Below are positions 25,707 through 34,170 of a DNA stretch of 64,000 nt, piece after piece. Position 1 is the stretch's first letter, and the number at the start of each line of letters is the position of its first letter. The notes beneath the pieces were generated by a model that made no database searches, was not told the origin of the DNA, and saw nothing but the letters and a program-made list of their open reading frames with translations. The DNA comes from Caballeronia sp. GAFFF1 (GTDB lineage: Bacteria > Pseudomonadota > Gammaproteobacteria > Burkholderiales > Burkholderiaceae): NCBI RefSeq assembly GCF_023630705.1, contig NZ_JALQEM010000034.1, positions 177,278 to 241,277 of the forward strand. Direction: 5' to 3'. The translations under genes and the position numbers were made by a program.

Positions 25707-26141
25707 ATGACAAACGAGACGACAGAAACCAGCGCGCGAGCGCAACGCTGCGTGATCGTGGTGGATCGCGCGCTGCCCGCGGGCAAAGCCGCGAACGCGG
25801 CGGCGGTGCTCGCGTTGACTATCGGGCAGCGGCACCCGGCGCTCGTCGGCGAACCGCTCGTCGATGCGTCCGGCGTGGCGCATCCTGGGCTGATTCCGGT
25901 CGGCATCGCCGTGCTCGCGGCCAGTCAGGACGAACTCGCGACCATTCGCGGCAAGGCGCTCGCGGCCGCTTGCGATGTCGTCGCGTTCCCCGAGCAAGGC
26001 CAGCAGACGACGGACTACGCCGCCTTCCGCGACGCCGTCGCGACGGTCGCCACCGATGCGCTGCGTTATGTGGGCGTCGCGCTGATCGGCGACAGAAAGC
26101 CGGTGAGCAAGGCCGTCGCGAATCTCGGCCTCTTGAAGTGA
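25707..26141 (+). CDS. DUF2000 family protein
   Basis: Protein of 144 residues. CVIVVDRALPAGKAANAAAVLALTIGQRHPALVG (in pieces), DASGVAHPGL and YVGVALIGDRKPVSKAVANLGLLK match the DUF2000 pattern, a peptidyl-tRNA hydrolase II-like fold of unknown activity. The ATG at 25707 is preceded by GGGGAA. It is convergent, 6 bp apart, with an AraC-type regulator gene. Confidence 0.85.
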   Translation: MTNETTETSARAQRCVIVVDRALPAGKAANAAAVLALTIGQRHPALVGEPLVDASGVAHPGLIPVGIAVLAASQDELATIRGKALAAACDVVAFPEQGQQTTDYAAFRDAVATVATDALRYVGVALIGDRKPVSKAVANLGLLK

Positions 26142-26147
26142 TGCGCG

Positions 26148-26960
26148 TCAGCCGCGCGTCGCCGCCTTGTACGCGCCGGGCGTCACGCCGAGCATGCGGC
26201 GGAACGTGCGCGTGAGATGCGCCTGATCCGCGAAGCCGGTTTCGGCGGCGATATCGGAGAGCGCATTGCCGCGCCGGATGAGCGCCATCGCGCGACGCAC
26301 GCGCGCCTGCCGCTGGTATTCGTGCGGCGTCATGCCGGTTTCACGACTGAACGCGCGAAACAGGCGATACGGCGGCAAGTCGGCCGCCGCCGCGATTTCA
26401 TGCAGACGCAGTGGCTCGGCGAGACGATCTTCGAGAAAGCGCCGCGCCGTGACAATGGCGCGCGGCTCGCTCGTCTCGCGCGGCGCCGTGCTCTGCTTCA
26501 TGTGACGTTCAGCGAGCCGCGCCGCGAACGACAGATACCGCTCGTCGCGATACAGCGACGACCCGCGCACTTCCGACGACCGATGCACGTCCTGAAGCGC
26601 CATGCTCAACACCGGATCGCGGATGATCGGACCGATGAGCCCGCCCGCGCGCTTTTCGCCGGTCAACTCCAGCAGATGCGCGACGTCCACATACAGCGTG
26701 CGCTGCGTCCAGCCGGCGCCGTCGACGGGCCAGCCGGCGTGCGGCTCGTCGGCATCGATGGCGTACAGATCGCCGCGCCGCGCGACGAACTCGGTGCCGC
26801 GCATGCGGATGCGAATCGCGCCGCCCGTGAGCAGCGCGAAGCAGGCGGTCTCGTGCGCGTGGACGTCGTAGGCGAAGTCCGCGAAGCGCCCGCGCAGCAG
26901 TTCCGCGCCGAGATCGGGCGCGCGCCAGATGCGGATGTCGGACGTGGGACGGGGGTTCAT
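26148..26960 (-). CDS. AraC-family transcriptional regulator
   Basis: Regulator of 270 residues. An N-terminal cupin-like AraC_binding domain (FADFAYDVHAHETACFALLTGG, in pieces; RRGDLYAIDADEPHAGWPVDGAGW) precedes two C-terminal helix-turn-helix units. These are LRLHEIAAAADLPPYRLFRAFSRETGMTPHEYQRQARVRRAM and NALSDIAAETGFADQAHLTRTFRRMLGVTPGAY, each read in pieces. HxH-type residues in the cupin suggest a small-molecule or metal-linked sensor. The target may be the convergent DUF2000 gene or a distant exporter. Confidence 0.9.
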   Translation of the reverse strand: MNPRPTSDIRIWRAPDLGAELLRGRFADFAYDVHAHETACFALLTGGAIRIRMRGTEFVARRGDLYAIDADEPHAGWPVDGAGWTQRTLYVDVAHLLELTGEKRAGGLIGPIIRDPVLSMALQDVHRSSEVRGSSLYRDERYLSFAARLAERHMKQSTAPRETSEPRAIVTARRFLEDRLAEPLRLHEIAAAADLPPYRLFRAFSRETGMTPHEYQRQARVRRAMALIRRGNALSDIAAETGFADQAHLTRTFRRMLGVTPGAYKAATRG

Positions 26961-26980
26961 GGATCTTCGCCTGCGCTGCG

Positions 26981-28039
26981 TTACCGCTCGATCGTCGACA
27001 TGTCGATCACGAAGCGGTACTTCACGTCGCTCTTCAACATGCGCTCGTAAGCGGTGTTGATCTCGTCCATCCGGATCATCTCGATATCGGACGTGATGCC
27101 GTGCTTGCCGCAGAAGTCGAGCATTTCCTGCGTCTCCGCGATGCCGCCGATGAGCGAGCCCGCCAGCGACCGGCGCTTGAAGATCATGTTGACCACCGAC
27201 GGCGACGGATGCGGGTGCTCCGGCACGCCCACGAGCGTCATGGTGCCGTCGCGCTTGAGCAGCGTGATGAACTGGTCGAGATCGTGCGAAGCGGCCACCG
27301 TGTTCAAGATGAAATCGAAGCTGTTCGCGTGCGCGGCCATCTGGTCCGGGTCCTTCGACACGACGACATCATGCGCGCCCAGACGCTTGGCATCCTCGAT
27401 CTTGCTCGGCGACGTCGTGAAGAGCACGACATGCGCGCCCATCGCGGCAGCCAGCTTCACGCCCATGTGGCCGAGGCCGCCCAGACCGACGATGCCGACC
27501 TTGTCGCCCTGCTTCACGCCCCAGTGACGCAGCGGCGAGTACGTGGTGATGCCCGCGCACAGCAGCGGCGCGACCGCGGCCAGTTCGAGATTCTCGGGAA
27601 CGCGCAGCGTGAAGGCCTCATCGACGACGATGGACGTCGAATAGCCGCCGTACGTCACGCCGCCCGACTTCTTGTCCGGCGAGTTGTAGGTCTGGACGAA
27701 ACTCTCCGGGCTTTCGCAATACTGCTCCAGTCCTTCCTTGCACGCCTCGCAGACGCGACACGAGTCCACCATGCAGCCGACGCCCGCCAGGTCGCCCGCC
27801 TTGAACTTCGTCACGTCCGAGCCGACTTCCGTCACGCGCCCGACGATCTCGTGCCCCGGCACGACCGGATAGTTGGTGCCGCCCCATTCGTTGCGCGCCA
27901 TGTGCAGATCGGAGTGGCAAACCCCGCAAAAGAGAATGTCGATACGCACGTCGTTCGGGCCGACATCGCGGCGTTGAATTTCGAGCGGGCCGAGCGGCTT
28001 GTCGGCTGCGGACGCTGCATAGGAATAGGCTTTGAACAT
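26981..28039 (-). CDS. Zinc-dependent NAD(P) alcohol dehydrogenase (YahK/cinnamyl-type)
   Basis: Medium-chain dehydrogenase of 352 residues that reduces aldehydes or oxidises alcohols. Catalytic zinc ligands are in FCGVCHSDLHMARNEWG and VPGHEIVG. The structural zinc site is CMVDSCRVCEACKEGLEQYC. The cofactor fold is VGIVGLGGLGHMGVKLAAAMGAHV; FTTSPSKIEDAKRLGA after the second strand suggests NADP preference, as in YahK and CAD enzymes. The ATG at 28039 has an AGAGGAAG site. It stands alone, next to the AraC gene but 20 bp past its start, so the two may be read together. Confidence 0.93.
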   Translation of the reverse strand: MFKAYSYAASAADKPLGPLEIQRRDVGPNDVRIDILFCGVCHSDLHMARNEWGGTNYPVVPGHEIVGRVTEVGSDVTKFKAGDLAGVGCMVDSCRVCEACKEGLEQYCESPESFVQTYNSPDKKSGGVTYGGYSTSIVVDEAFTLRVPENLELAAVAPLLCAGITTYSPLRHWGVKQGDKVGIVGLGGLGHMGVKLAAAMGAHVVLFTTSPSKIEDAKRLGAHDVVVSKDPDQMAAHANSFDFILNTVAASHDLDQFITLLKRDGTMTLVGVPEHPHPSPSVVNMIFKRRSLAGSLIGGIAETQEMLDFCGKHGITSDIEMIRMDEINTAYERMLKSDVKYRFVIDMSTIER

Positions 28040-28475
28040 GGTCGCTTCCTCTTGATCTTGATGCGTGGACAGGGTGCCGGCGCCTTCACGCGGTGGGAAG
28101 GCGCGGCTGAAAAGACGTGTGCGCTCGGGTCGCGCGGGCATTTTTATGTGCGGCAGCGAACGCTCGCCACCGCGCTCCCGAGCTGCTGCTCCGTTCTTGC
28201 CGATCCCGCCGATACTTCGGCGGCGGCGCGCAGCCTCGTTACTGTATGCCTATCGGAATATCTTTGCTGAGACGGTGAAATCCGCGGTAGTCGGGGCGTT
28301 TCGCGGCGCGGAGGCGTCGCGTTTCGTCGTCGTGCGGAAGCCGATACGGCGCGTTGCGAGCGGCGCAAGACAGTGGCGCTCGTCCTCTGCGTCCTACGAT
28401 CGAGAGAGAGCCGGACGCCATGCACGCGGCCGGCGCAACACGCGCAACGCAAGCAACACGAGGGGGGCCACGACG
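28040..28475. other. Long divergent intergenic region without a convincing gene
   Basis: This 436-bp stretch separates the alcohol dehydrogenase start from the small gene at 28476. The open frames crossing it are arginine-rich and lack ribosome sites, so I do not call them genes. A 7-bp hairpin (CCGCCGA-4-TCGGCGG, 28206-28223) is the only structure I noticed. It must hold the two divergent promoters, but I could not fix their boxes. Confidence 0.5.
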
Positions 28476-28754
28476 ATGAAAGCGAATGCAATGACGGTGA
28501 GCATCGATTTGCCGACCGGCGCGGTCAGCGCCGAGTTTCACCCGGACACGGGACGGCTGCGGATTCTGGAGCGCGACGTGTTGCGCGTCGAGCTCTTTCC
28601 GCCGCACTCGTGGTTTACGGTTGCATCGGTGGCGGGCAATAGCCGATGGGGCACGCGACCGCGCGAGTCGGATCTGTACCTGGTGCTGCAAAGCTTCATC
28701 ATGCAGCGGTTCGGCATGGCGGCGTTGGAGAAGGCGATGGCGGTGGCGCATTGA
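28476..28754 (+). CDS. Small hypothetical protein
   Basis: Predicted 92-residue soluble protein (MKANAMTVSIDLPTGAV at the start). It alternates short beta-like segments (GRLRILERDVLRVELF) with a final helix (LYLVLQSFIMQRFGMAALEKAMAV). A GAGGGGG stretch lies about 10 bases before the ATG. No family is recognised. It is followed by another orphan small gene at 28961 on the same strand. Confidence 0.5.
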   Translation: MKANAMTVSIDLPTGAVSAEFHPDTGRLRILERDVLRVELFPPHSWFTVASVAGNSRWGTRPRESDLYLVLQSFIMQRFGMAALEKAMAVAH

Positions 28755-28960
28755 AGGGCTGGCGCCGACTGGGCCTGCATGCGAAATGGTGGATGGAGAC
28801 GGCCGCACGTTGAGGCGGCGCCCGATGCAACTCGCGTTGTCCGCTTTGATCAGCTTTTGCGCGGGAACCGGCGCGCCCGCCACCGCAACACACGCTCCGT
28901 TGCGACGTGGCATCATGAAGTCGCTGTCCGCCATCCACGCAACCGCTCGCCGGAGACGCC

Positions 28961-29263
28961 ATGGAAGTGACCATCAGCGAATTGACAGGGCTGCTCGAGG
29001 AACTGGAACGTGAAGATCCCGTCGATTACGGCGACCTGCCGTTCGGCGAGCCGGAACTGCGCGGTCTTGTGTTGACTTCGCTTCTGGAGAGGCATCGCAG
29101 CCTGCAGGCGAGCGGGCTCAATCCCGGCGATGTGAACCTCACCTACATGCTCACCACGGCGCTGCTCGTAATCGAGAACCTCGTTTTGCACGCGCGGCTG
29201 CTGTTGCTGCAAGGGCAGCGCATCGATGTGAGCGCGCTGTTGCGCAAGTATTCGGGCGGGTAG
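28961..29263 (+). CDS. Small helical hypothetical protein
   Basis: Predicted 100-residue protein with a good GGAGACGCC ribosome site. The N terminus is strongly acidic (ELTGLLEELEREDPVDYGD). It then becomes leucine-rich and helical (LRGLVLTSLLERHRSL; YMLTTALLVIENLVLHARLLLLQGQ). No signal peptide or recognisable domain. Possibly a small regulatory or scaffold protein, but nothing in the sequence proves that. Confidence 0.6.
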   Translation: MEVTISELTGLLEELEREDPVDYGDLPFGEPELRGLVLTSLLERHRSLQASGLNPGDVNLTYMLTTALLVIENLVLHARLLLLQGQRIDVSALLRKYSGG

Positions 29264-29311
29264 ATGTGCGCTCGTTGTGCGTTCCGTTTGCGCTCGGCGT
29301 GGCGTCGCCGA

Positions 29312-29743
29312 TCAGTCGCTCAGGCGGCTGGGCGGCCGGTAGCCCGGAATCTGCCGCAACGCCTCATGACAAGCCGCCGAGAGCGCGGCCAGCCGTTCGA
29401 CGCTCGCGCGCAGTTGCGCATGCGTCCGGGCAATGTCCTCGCGAAGCATCTCGATTCGAGGCGTGATTCTGTCTTCGATAGCCTCGCCGATTGCGCCGCA
29501 CGCGAGGAGCGCCTCGGCGTCATGACGTGCTTCGCGAAGCTCGATCACATGAAGCTTGTTCTGCGCGATCAACCGCGCGTGCGCTTCGGCGAGTTCGCCG
29601 AGCCCCATCGACCGCATGCGCTCGATGAAATCACGCATCGAGCGCAATGTGGCTTCGCCGGCGTCGTAGGCCATGAACTGAACATCGTCGATCGACAGTG
29701 ACAGACGGCCTTCCGGGGTTTCGAATTCGAGCTTCGTGCGCAT
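29312..29743 (-). CDS. Hypothetical coiled-coil protein
   Basis: Predicted 143-residue protein. A short N-terminal strand region (KLEFETPEGRLSLSIDDVQFM) is followed by a long, charged helical stretch from about residue 28 to 128, likely coiled coil (TLRSMRDFIERMRSM, EIRE-like KLHVIELREARHDAEALL, RIEMLREDIARTHAQLRASVERL in pieces). The N-terminal strand pattern loosely recalls the small-protein family at 16332, but the body does not align, so I do not place it there. Convergent with the 28961 gene. Confidence 0.6.
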   Translation of the reverse strand: MRTKLEFETPEGRLSLSIDDVQFMAYDAGEATLRSMRDFIERMRSMGLGELAEAHARLIAQNKLHVIELREARHDAEALLACGAIGEAIEDRITPRIEMLREDIARTHAQLRASVERLAALSAACHEALRQIPGYRPPSRLSD

Positions 29744-29873
29744 GATGGTGGCAACGCGTGATGTGAGTTGCCCAAATTCTAGGCACGCGGCGACGCCCGG
29801 CACTTAGGAGAAGGCCGAATTCGACGCGCGAGTTGGCGATCGCTGCGTTTCCGTTTCCGCGTCGATGCAGGCG

Positions 29874-30094
29874 TCAGCGCGAATTCGCCACGGCAGGTTT
29901 GATGGACGTCGCATCCTCCACAATGTCGAGCCCCCAATCACCGAACGTGTACCAGTCCCGCCCAACAGTTCTGCCGGATGCTGCGTGCGGCTCGATCCGT
30001 TTCCGCAACGCAGCGCCTCCGCTCCGCAGTAATGGTCGCAGCCCCAGCAATTGCGTTCCGGGTGCTTGGGATGAAGGGGAAATCGCTTTGCCAT
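29874..30094 (-). pseudogene. DUF3079 gene broken by a one-base frameshift
   Basis: From the ATG at 30094 (GAGGAGCA ribosome site) the frame reads MAKRFPLHPKHPERNCWGCD and then HYCGAEALRCGNGSSRTQHPAEL, the cysteine-rich DUF3079 pattern. It then derails into arginine-rich sequence. Dropping to another frame at about 29958-29962 restores the expected ending DWYTFGDWGLDIVEDA followed by a short tail and a TGA at 29874-29876. A single missing base in the GGCGGGACTGG region explains this. The intact product would be about 73 residues. Either a real recent pseudogene or a sequencing error. Confidence 0.75.
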
Positions 30095-30235
30095 GTCTTC
30101 TTGCTCCTCGGTCCGATGCGGCTCGTAGCTTCGAAAGAGGCTACGACGCGCTCGACAGCCGGCCAATAGGACGAGTTCGAACGTTCGCGGACGGCGGCTT
30201 AGTCAACTTCCTCACGAAGCCCTGCCGTTCGTTAG

Positions 30236-31444
30236 TCAACAGGCCGCGACCGCCGCTTGTGTGTTGCCGGTGAGCAGCAGTTCGATCAGCTCCCGCACGC
30301 TGCGAATGGCGGCGCCAAAAGGCAACTTCTCGCGTCCACGGAAGAACAAGCCGTTGCCCACGTCGCCGCGCAGCGCCGCCGCAAGCCGCGTGTCGATGCA
30401 GAAGTGCCCAAACTTTTCGATGCCGTCGCGCAGTCCGCACGCGCTCAGGCATTCGAGCGCCGTCGGGCAGGTCTGCTTGCGCGCGCCGATCTTCGTGCGA
30501 ATGCGCTCTTCGTTGCGCAAGTAGCGCATGAGCCACGGCGTCTTCACGGCTCTCGCGGGCAAGCCAGTCACGCTGACGAACTCGACGATATCCTCCGGCG
30601 TCGCCTGCGCGAGCACGCGCTTGAATTCGGGATGCGCGTCGCCCTCCTCCGTCACCGCGAACGGCGTGCCGACCTGGACGCCGTTCGCGCCGGCCGCGAG
30701 CCACGTGCGCACGGCTTCGTGGCTGTTGATGCCGCCCGCGACGATCAAAGGCACGTCCGCACGCGCCAGTCCGAGCGACGCGAATACTGCCTCCAGATCT
30801 GCGAGCACGCGCGCAAACTCAAAACGCTCGTTGTCCATGTCGGAGACGTCGTTCACGCCGAGGTGTCCGCCGGCATGCGCCGGATGTTCGATCACGATGG
30901 CATCCGGCAGGCGTCCCTTCTTCATCCACTTCTTCAGCACGAGCGCCACGCCGCGGCTGTCGGAGAGAATCGGGATCAGCGCGATATCGCAGCCTTGCGT
31001 GAGATCGGGCAAGTCGAGCGGCAAGCCTGCGCCCATCACGATTGCATCGGCGCGCTCTTCGCAGGCCACGCGCACGTAGTCGGCGTGGGCGCTGACCGCT
31101 TTCATCACATTCACGGCGACCATGCCGCGACCTTCCGACAGTTCACGCGCGCCGCGAATCTCGCGTCGAAGTGCGGTGAGATTCGCTCGCTCCAGCGTCT
31201 CGCGCGACGGATCGGCGCGGCACATGTCGAGCAGATCGGCGTGATGATGGCGCAGATCGATACTCGCGATGGTGCCCACGGCGCCTTCTCGCGCCACGCT
31301 GCCAGCGAGCCGGTGCGCCGAAATGCCGACGCCCATGCCGCCCTGCACGATCGGCAGCATGCTGCGCCCGCGAATGACGAGCGGCGCGAATGCGTGCTTT
31401 CCCGCGCTCGGAGAAGTATCGATTCCAGCTTGATTTCGATTCAT
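30236..31444 (-). CDS. Nitronate monooxygenase family flavoprotein (second copy)
   Basis: FMN TIM-barrel protein of 402 residues, only distantly similar to the 4477-5601 enzyme. Motifs are MLPIVQGGMGVGISAHRLAGSV near 30-50, VAVNVMKAVS, IVMGAGLPLDLPDL, AIVIEHPAHAGGHLG with the catalytic-type histidine, and LIVAGGINS. The C-terminal 100 residues carry several cysteines (QTCPTALECLSACGL, GHFCIDTRL), unusual for plain nitronate monooxygenases. The start MNRNQAG at 31444 is chosen over an arginine-rich extension. It lies beside the remains of a NarL-type regulator gene. Confidence 0.87.
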   Translation of the reverse strand: MNRNQAGIDTSPSAGKHAFAPLVIRGRSMLPIVQGGMGVGISAHRLAGSVAREGAVGTIASIDLRHHHADLLDMCRADPSRETLERANLTALRREIRGARELSEGRGMVAVNVMKAVSAHADYVRVACEERADAIVMGAGLPLDLPDLTQGCDIALIPILSDSRGVALVLKKWMKKGRLPDAIVIEHPAHAGGHLGVNDVSDMDNERFEFARVLADLEAVFASLGLARADVPLIVAGGINSHEAVRTWLAAGANGVQVGTPFAVTEEGDAHPEFKRVLAQATPEDIVEFVSVTGLPARAVKTPWLMRYLRNEERIRTKIGARKQTCPTALECLSACGLRDGIEKFGHFCIDTRLAAALRGDVGNGLFFRGREKLPFGAAIRSVRELIELLLTGNTQAAVAAC

Positions 31445-31482
31445 GATCTGACTGCCTGATGTGATCGGCAAGAGCCGTCGAT

Positions 31483-31505
31483 ACGCCGCTAGGTTCTCGC
31501 GGCGT
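31483..31505 (-). terminator. Hairpin after the NarL-type pseudogene
   Basis: A perfect 7-bp stem ACGCCGC / GCGGCGT with a 9-base loop begins immediately after the remnant's stop codon. There is no U tract, so it is at best a weak terminator or a relic of one. Confidence 0.35.
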
Positions 31506-31870
31506 TCATGATGTTTCGTAGGAGATCGGCGCAGTGGCCGCCTCCGAACGGTCGGCGTCAGGTTCCGCAGCATACAGCGCGACTTGGACGCGACTCGTGA
31601 AGTCGAGCTTGCGCAAGATGTTTCGCACGTGAATCTTCACGGTGCTCTGGGCCAGCGAGAGCGTGCGCGCGATCTCTTGTTGCTCGCCCCGCGCGAAAGT
31701 TGCGAATGATGCCCTGCCCGCGCGACGTGAGCGGATCGGACGCCGGCGCCAATGACCAAGCAGAGTGCTTTCGCTTCGATGTTCTTCAGCAGATAGCCGC
31801 ACGCGCCTTCGCGCAGCGCGACCGTCAACTCGTCGACGTCATCCGATACCGTAAGCACGACGACAGCGGC
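31506..31870 (-). pseudogene. Remnant of a NarL/FixJ-type response regulator
   Basis: Three different frames each hold a piece of one NarL-type protein. The end of a receiver is VVVLTVSDDVDELTVALREG and ACGYLLKNIEAKALC (about 31864-31758). The start of the LuxR HTH is SDPLTSRGQGIIRNFRAG in a second frame. The rest of the HTH is EQQEIARTLSLAQSTVKIHV and RNILRKLDFTSRVQVALYA in a third frame, ending at 31506. The first half of the receiver and the interdomain linker are gone. At least two frameshifts and two deletions make it non-functional. Confidence 0.8.
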
Positions 31871-32126
31871 GCACCACGAATCTGCTCATGTCATCAAGAT
31901 CGTAGCCCTGACCATTAGCGTCGACAAGCCGCCCGAATTTGCTTTCATTGACGATCGTCACAGGAAACTCAGTTCCTTATATGCGGTCCTCGTCCGCGAT
32001 CGCCCTGAAAAGAAATTGCATGAGCCTCAGGCGTCAGCACGGCACCGAGGCATTGCGTCGCGCGTAGATCAAGAATTGACCTCAGCACACACCGCATGCA
32101 AAACGATGAGGCGCTGCACTCTTGCA

Positions 32127-32870
32127 TCAGCCGTTTCGTTGCGATTCCTTCGGCACAACGTAGCGCCCGTCGCGATAGGCGAGCGTCAAGCTCTTTTGCT
32201 TCTGCGCGCCGTTTCTGTTCACGCACACGCCCTTGGCAATGCGCGACGTGCTATGCACCGTCTTCTCGGCGATATGCAACGACGCATAGCCTTCCACGCC
32301 AGGCGCGCCCATCGAAAGCGTCCGCGTGGTCGAGTCGTACCAGCCGTCGCAATGCGTGTCCCATTCGCCGCGCGCCTGCGCAGTCATGAGTCGATCGAGC
32401 ACGGGGCGCAGCGCCTGGCCGTCGAATGCATAGAGACTCAGCGATGTCTCGCCACGTGGCTTAGGCCCCGACGCTCCGTCGAGACTCGTGCGCACGCCGA
32501 ACGCGCGCTGCGTCGGCGCCAATTGGTACGGCGCGGTGTCGAGCGCGATATCGGCCAACGCGCCTGCGTCTCGTCTTATCGCCCCCGGCTGATACACGTG
32601 CGCGACGATTGCGCCGGTCGCGGTATCGGCGATGAGCACTTCGAGGTTGTCAGCGTTCTCCTTCGCTTGCGTGTCGTCGCCAGAGAACGCAAGCGCCGCC
32701 AGCGTCAACGCCGGGCTCGCGGGCCACGTTGCGCATACGCTTAACGCGCTATCGAGCGTCTTCTCGGGGTGCAGCGTATTCGCCCACGTCTGCATCATGT
32801 CCTCGCAACCGGCGTGTGCGAGCATCGGCGCGAGCAGACTGGCGGCAAGGAGGATAAGTTTCTTGTTCAT
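32127..32870 (-). CDS. Secreted/periplasmic protein of unknown function
   Basis: Protein of 247 residues with a clear Sec signal peptide (MNKKLILLAASLLAPMLAHA, cleavage before GC at about residue 20). The mature part has paired cysteines (C22, C47, one in WDTHCDGWYD and one in GVCVNRNG) that may form disulfides. Beta-rich segments alternate (NLEVLIADTATGAIVAHVYQ in pieces, TSLSLYAFDGQALRPVLDRL). No catalytic motif is recognised. A start 18 bases earlier (MSRYHN) is possible but would spoil the signal peptide. Confidence 0.75.
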   Translation of the reverse strand: MNKKLILLAASLLAPMLAHAGCEDMMQTWANTLHPEKTLDSALSVCATWPASPALTLAALAFSGDDTQAKENADNLEVLIADTATGAIVAHVYQPGAIRRDAGALADIALDTAPYQLAPTQRAFGVRTSLDGASGPKPRGETSLSLYAFDGQALRPVLDRLMTAQARGEWDTHCDGWYDSTTRTLSMGAPGVEGYASLHIAEKTVHSTSRIAKGVCVNRNGAQKQKSLTLAYRDGRYVVPKESQRNG

Positions 32871-33282
32871 GTTGTGGTATCGGCTCATGGGCGTAGGTCC
32901 GCCTGCGATTCGAGCCTCGCATTTTGACGGCTTGCGTTTCCGCTCACGCCATGCGCAACACCATTTGACAAGAAAAGTCCTTCGCCATGCAAAATTTTGA
33001 TGCATTCGACATAGCAAGCTGACAACGCTCGCATGTGTTGCGCGGTGCGGGCACAATGGCGAGTTCCGCTCTCCCCAAGCTCTGCTAAGAGACGCTCTGA
33101 GCGTCGCTTTTTTCGAAGCGCGCAACTCGCGCGACACAGCGTCGCAACGCTGCGTTTTACGACCAAATTCCATAAATTCGCAACATCGCGATAAATCTCG
33201 CGTGGCATGATCGCGTCGCGGCGCAACGCCGTGAAACGGCGTTCTTCCCAGGACGCTTCGATCCAGAAAACCAGCGAATGCA
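32871..33282. other. Long leader region upstream of cyoA, with hairpin
   Basis: A 412-bp gap between the divergent secreted-protein gene and cyoA. A TTGACA hexamer stands at 32965-32970, but no good -10 box is spaced from it. At 33225-33243 there is a perfect 8-bp hairpin (AACGCCGT-GAA-ACGGCGTT) 40 bp before the cyoA start. I see no gene. The region likely holds the oxygen- or iron-responsive control of the oxidase operon. Confidence 0.5.
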
Positions 33283-34167
33283 ATGAATGAAAATACTCAC
33301 CGTTTAGCAGCGCCATTGTTATCGGGTTTGTTGGCCAGTGTCTGTTTATCGGGATGCAATCTCGAGGTGCTCGATTCGAAAGGCGTCATCGGCGCGGCGG
33401 AAAGCTCGCTCATCGCCACCGCGACTTTCGCAATGCTCCTCGTCGTCGTTCCGGTGATTCTGCTCACCCTGATCTTCGCCTGGCGCTATCGCGCATCCAA
33501 TACGAACGCCACGTACGCGCCGAAATGGACGCACTCCACGGCCATAGAGGTTGTCGTATGGGCGATTCCTGCGGCCATCATCCTGTTTCTCGGCACGCTG
33601 ACGTGGAAGAGCACTCACGAACTCGACCCGTACAAGCCCATACAGTCGAATGTCAAGCCGATCGACGTGGAAGTCGTCGCGCTCGACTGGAAATGGCTCT
33701 TCGTCTATCCGGATCTCGGCATCGCGTCCGTCAATCAGGTCGCGTTCCCGGTCGGCACGCCGGTCAACTTCCGCATTACGTCGGACTCCGTGATGAACTC
33801 GTTCTTCATCCCGCAGCTCGGCAGCCAGATCTACGCGATGGCGGGCATGCAGACGCGTCTGAACCTGCAAGCCGACCACGCGGGCGACTACGCGGGCATT
33901 TCGGCGAACTACAGCGGCGCGGGCTTCTCCGACATGAAATTCCGCGCGCTCGCGCTGTCGCAGGCCGACTTCGATTCGTGGGTCAAGAAGGTCAAGACCG
34001 CGCCCGAGGCGCTAAACATGGATGTCTATGCGGGCGTCGCGCGTCCGAGCCAAAAGGTCGCCGTCCGCTATTTCTCGACCGTCGATCCGAAGCTCTTCAA
34101 TAACATCGTCGGCAAGTACAACAACGGGAATGTCACCGTTGGCACGAATTGCGTAACCAAGGGGTAA
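33283..34167 (+). CDS. cyoA: Cytochrome bo3 ubiquinol oxidase subunit II
   Basis: Subunit II of the quinol-oxidising terminal oxidase, 294 residues. It is a lipoprotein: lipobox CLSGC with the modified cysteine at C25, the same position as in E. coli CyoA. Two transmembrane helices follow (ATFAMLLVVVPVILLTLIF; AIEVVVWAIPAAIILFLGTL). The periplasmic cupredoxin domain has lost the CuA ligands, as expected for a quinol oxidase, and keeps DWKWLFVYPDLGIASVNQ, MNSFFIPQLGSQIYAM and GISANYSGAGFSDMKF. First gene of cyoABCD, with 3 bp to cyoB. Confidence 0.97.
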   Translation: MNENTHRLAAPLLSGLLASVCLSGCNLEVLDSKGVIGAAESSLIATATFAMLLVVVPVILLTLIFAWRYRASNTNATYAPKWTHSTAIEVVVWAIPAAIILFLGTLTWKSTHELDPYKPIQSNVKPIDVEVVALDWKWLFVYPDLGIASVNQVAFPVGTPVNFRITSDSVMNSFFIPQLGSQIYAMAGMQTRLNLQADHAGDYAGISANYSGAGFSDMKFRALALSQADFDSWVKKVKTAPEALNMDVYAGVARPSQKVAVRYFSTVDPKLFNNIVGKYNNGNVTVGTNCVTKG

Positions 34168-34170
34168 GCC

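Noticed and set aside
29312..29743. Coiled-coil protein as a fourth member of the small-protein family
   Set aside because: Only a weak strand resemblance at the N terminus. The helical body and the C-terminal K-G motif do not match.
32885..33316. Minus-strand frame of 143 codons upstream of cyoA
   Set aside because: More normal in composition than most shadows, but it has no recognisable domain, overlaps the cyoA start, and would fill a region expected to be regulatory.
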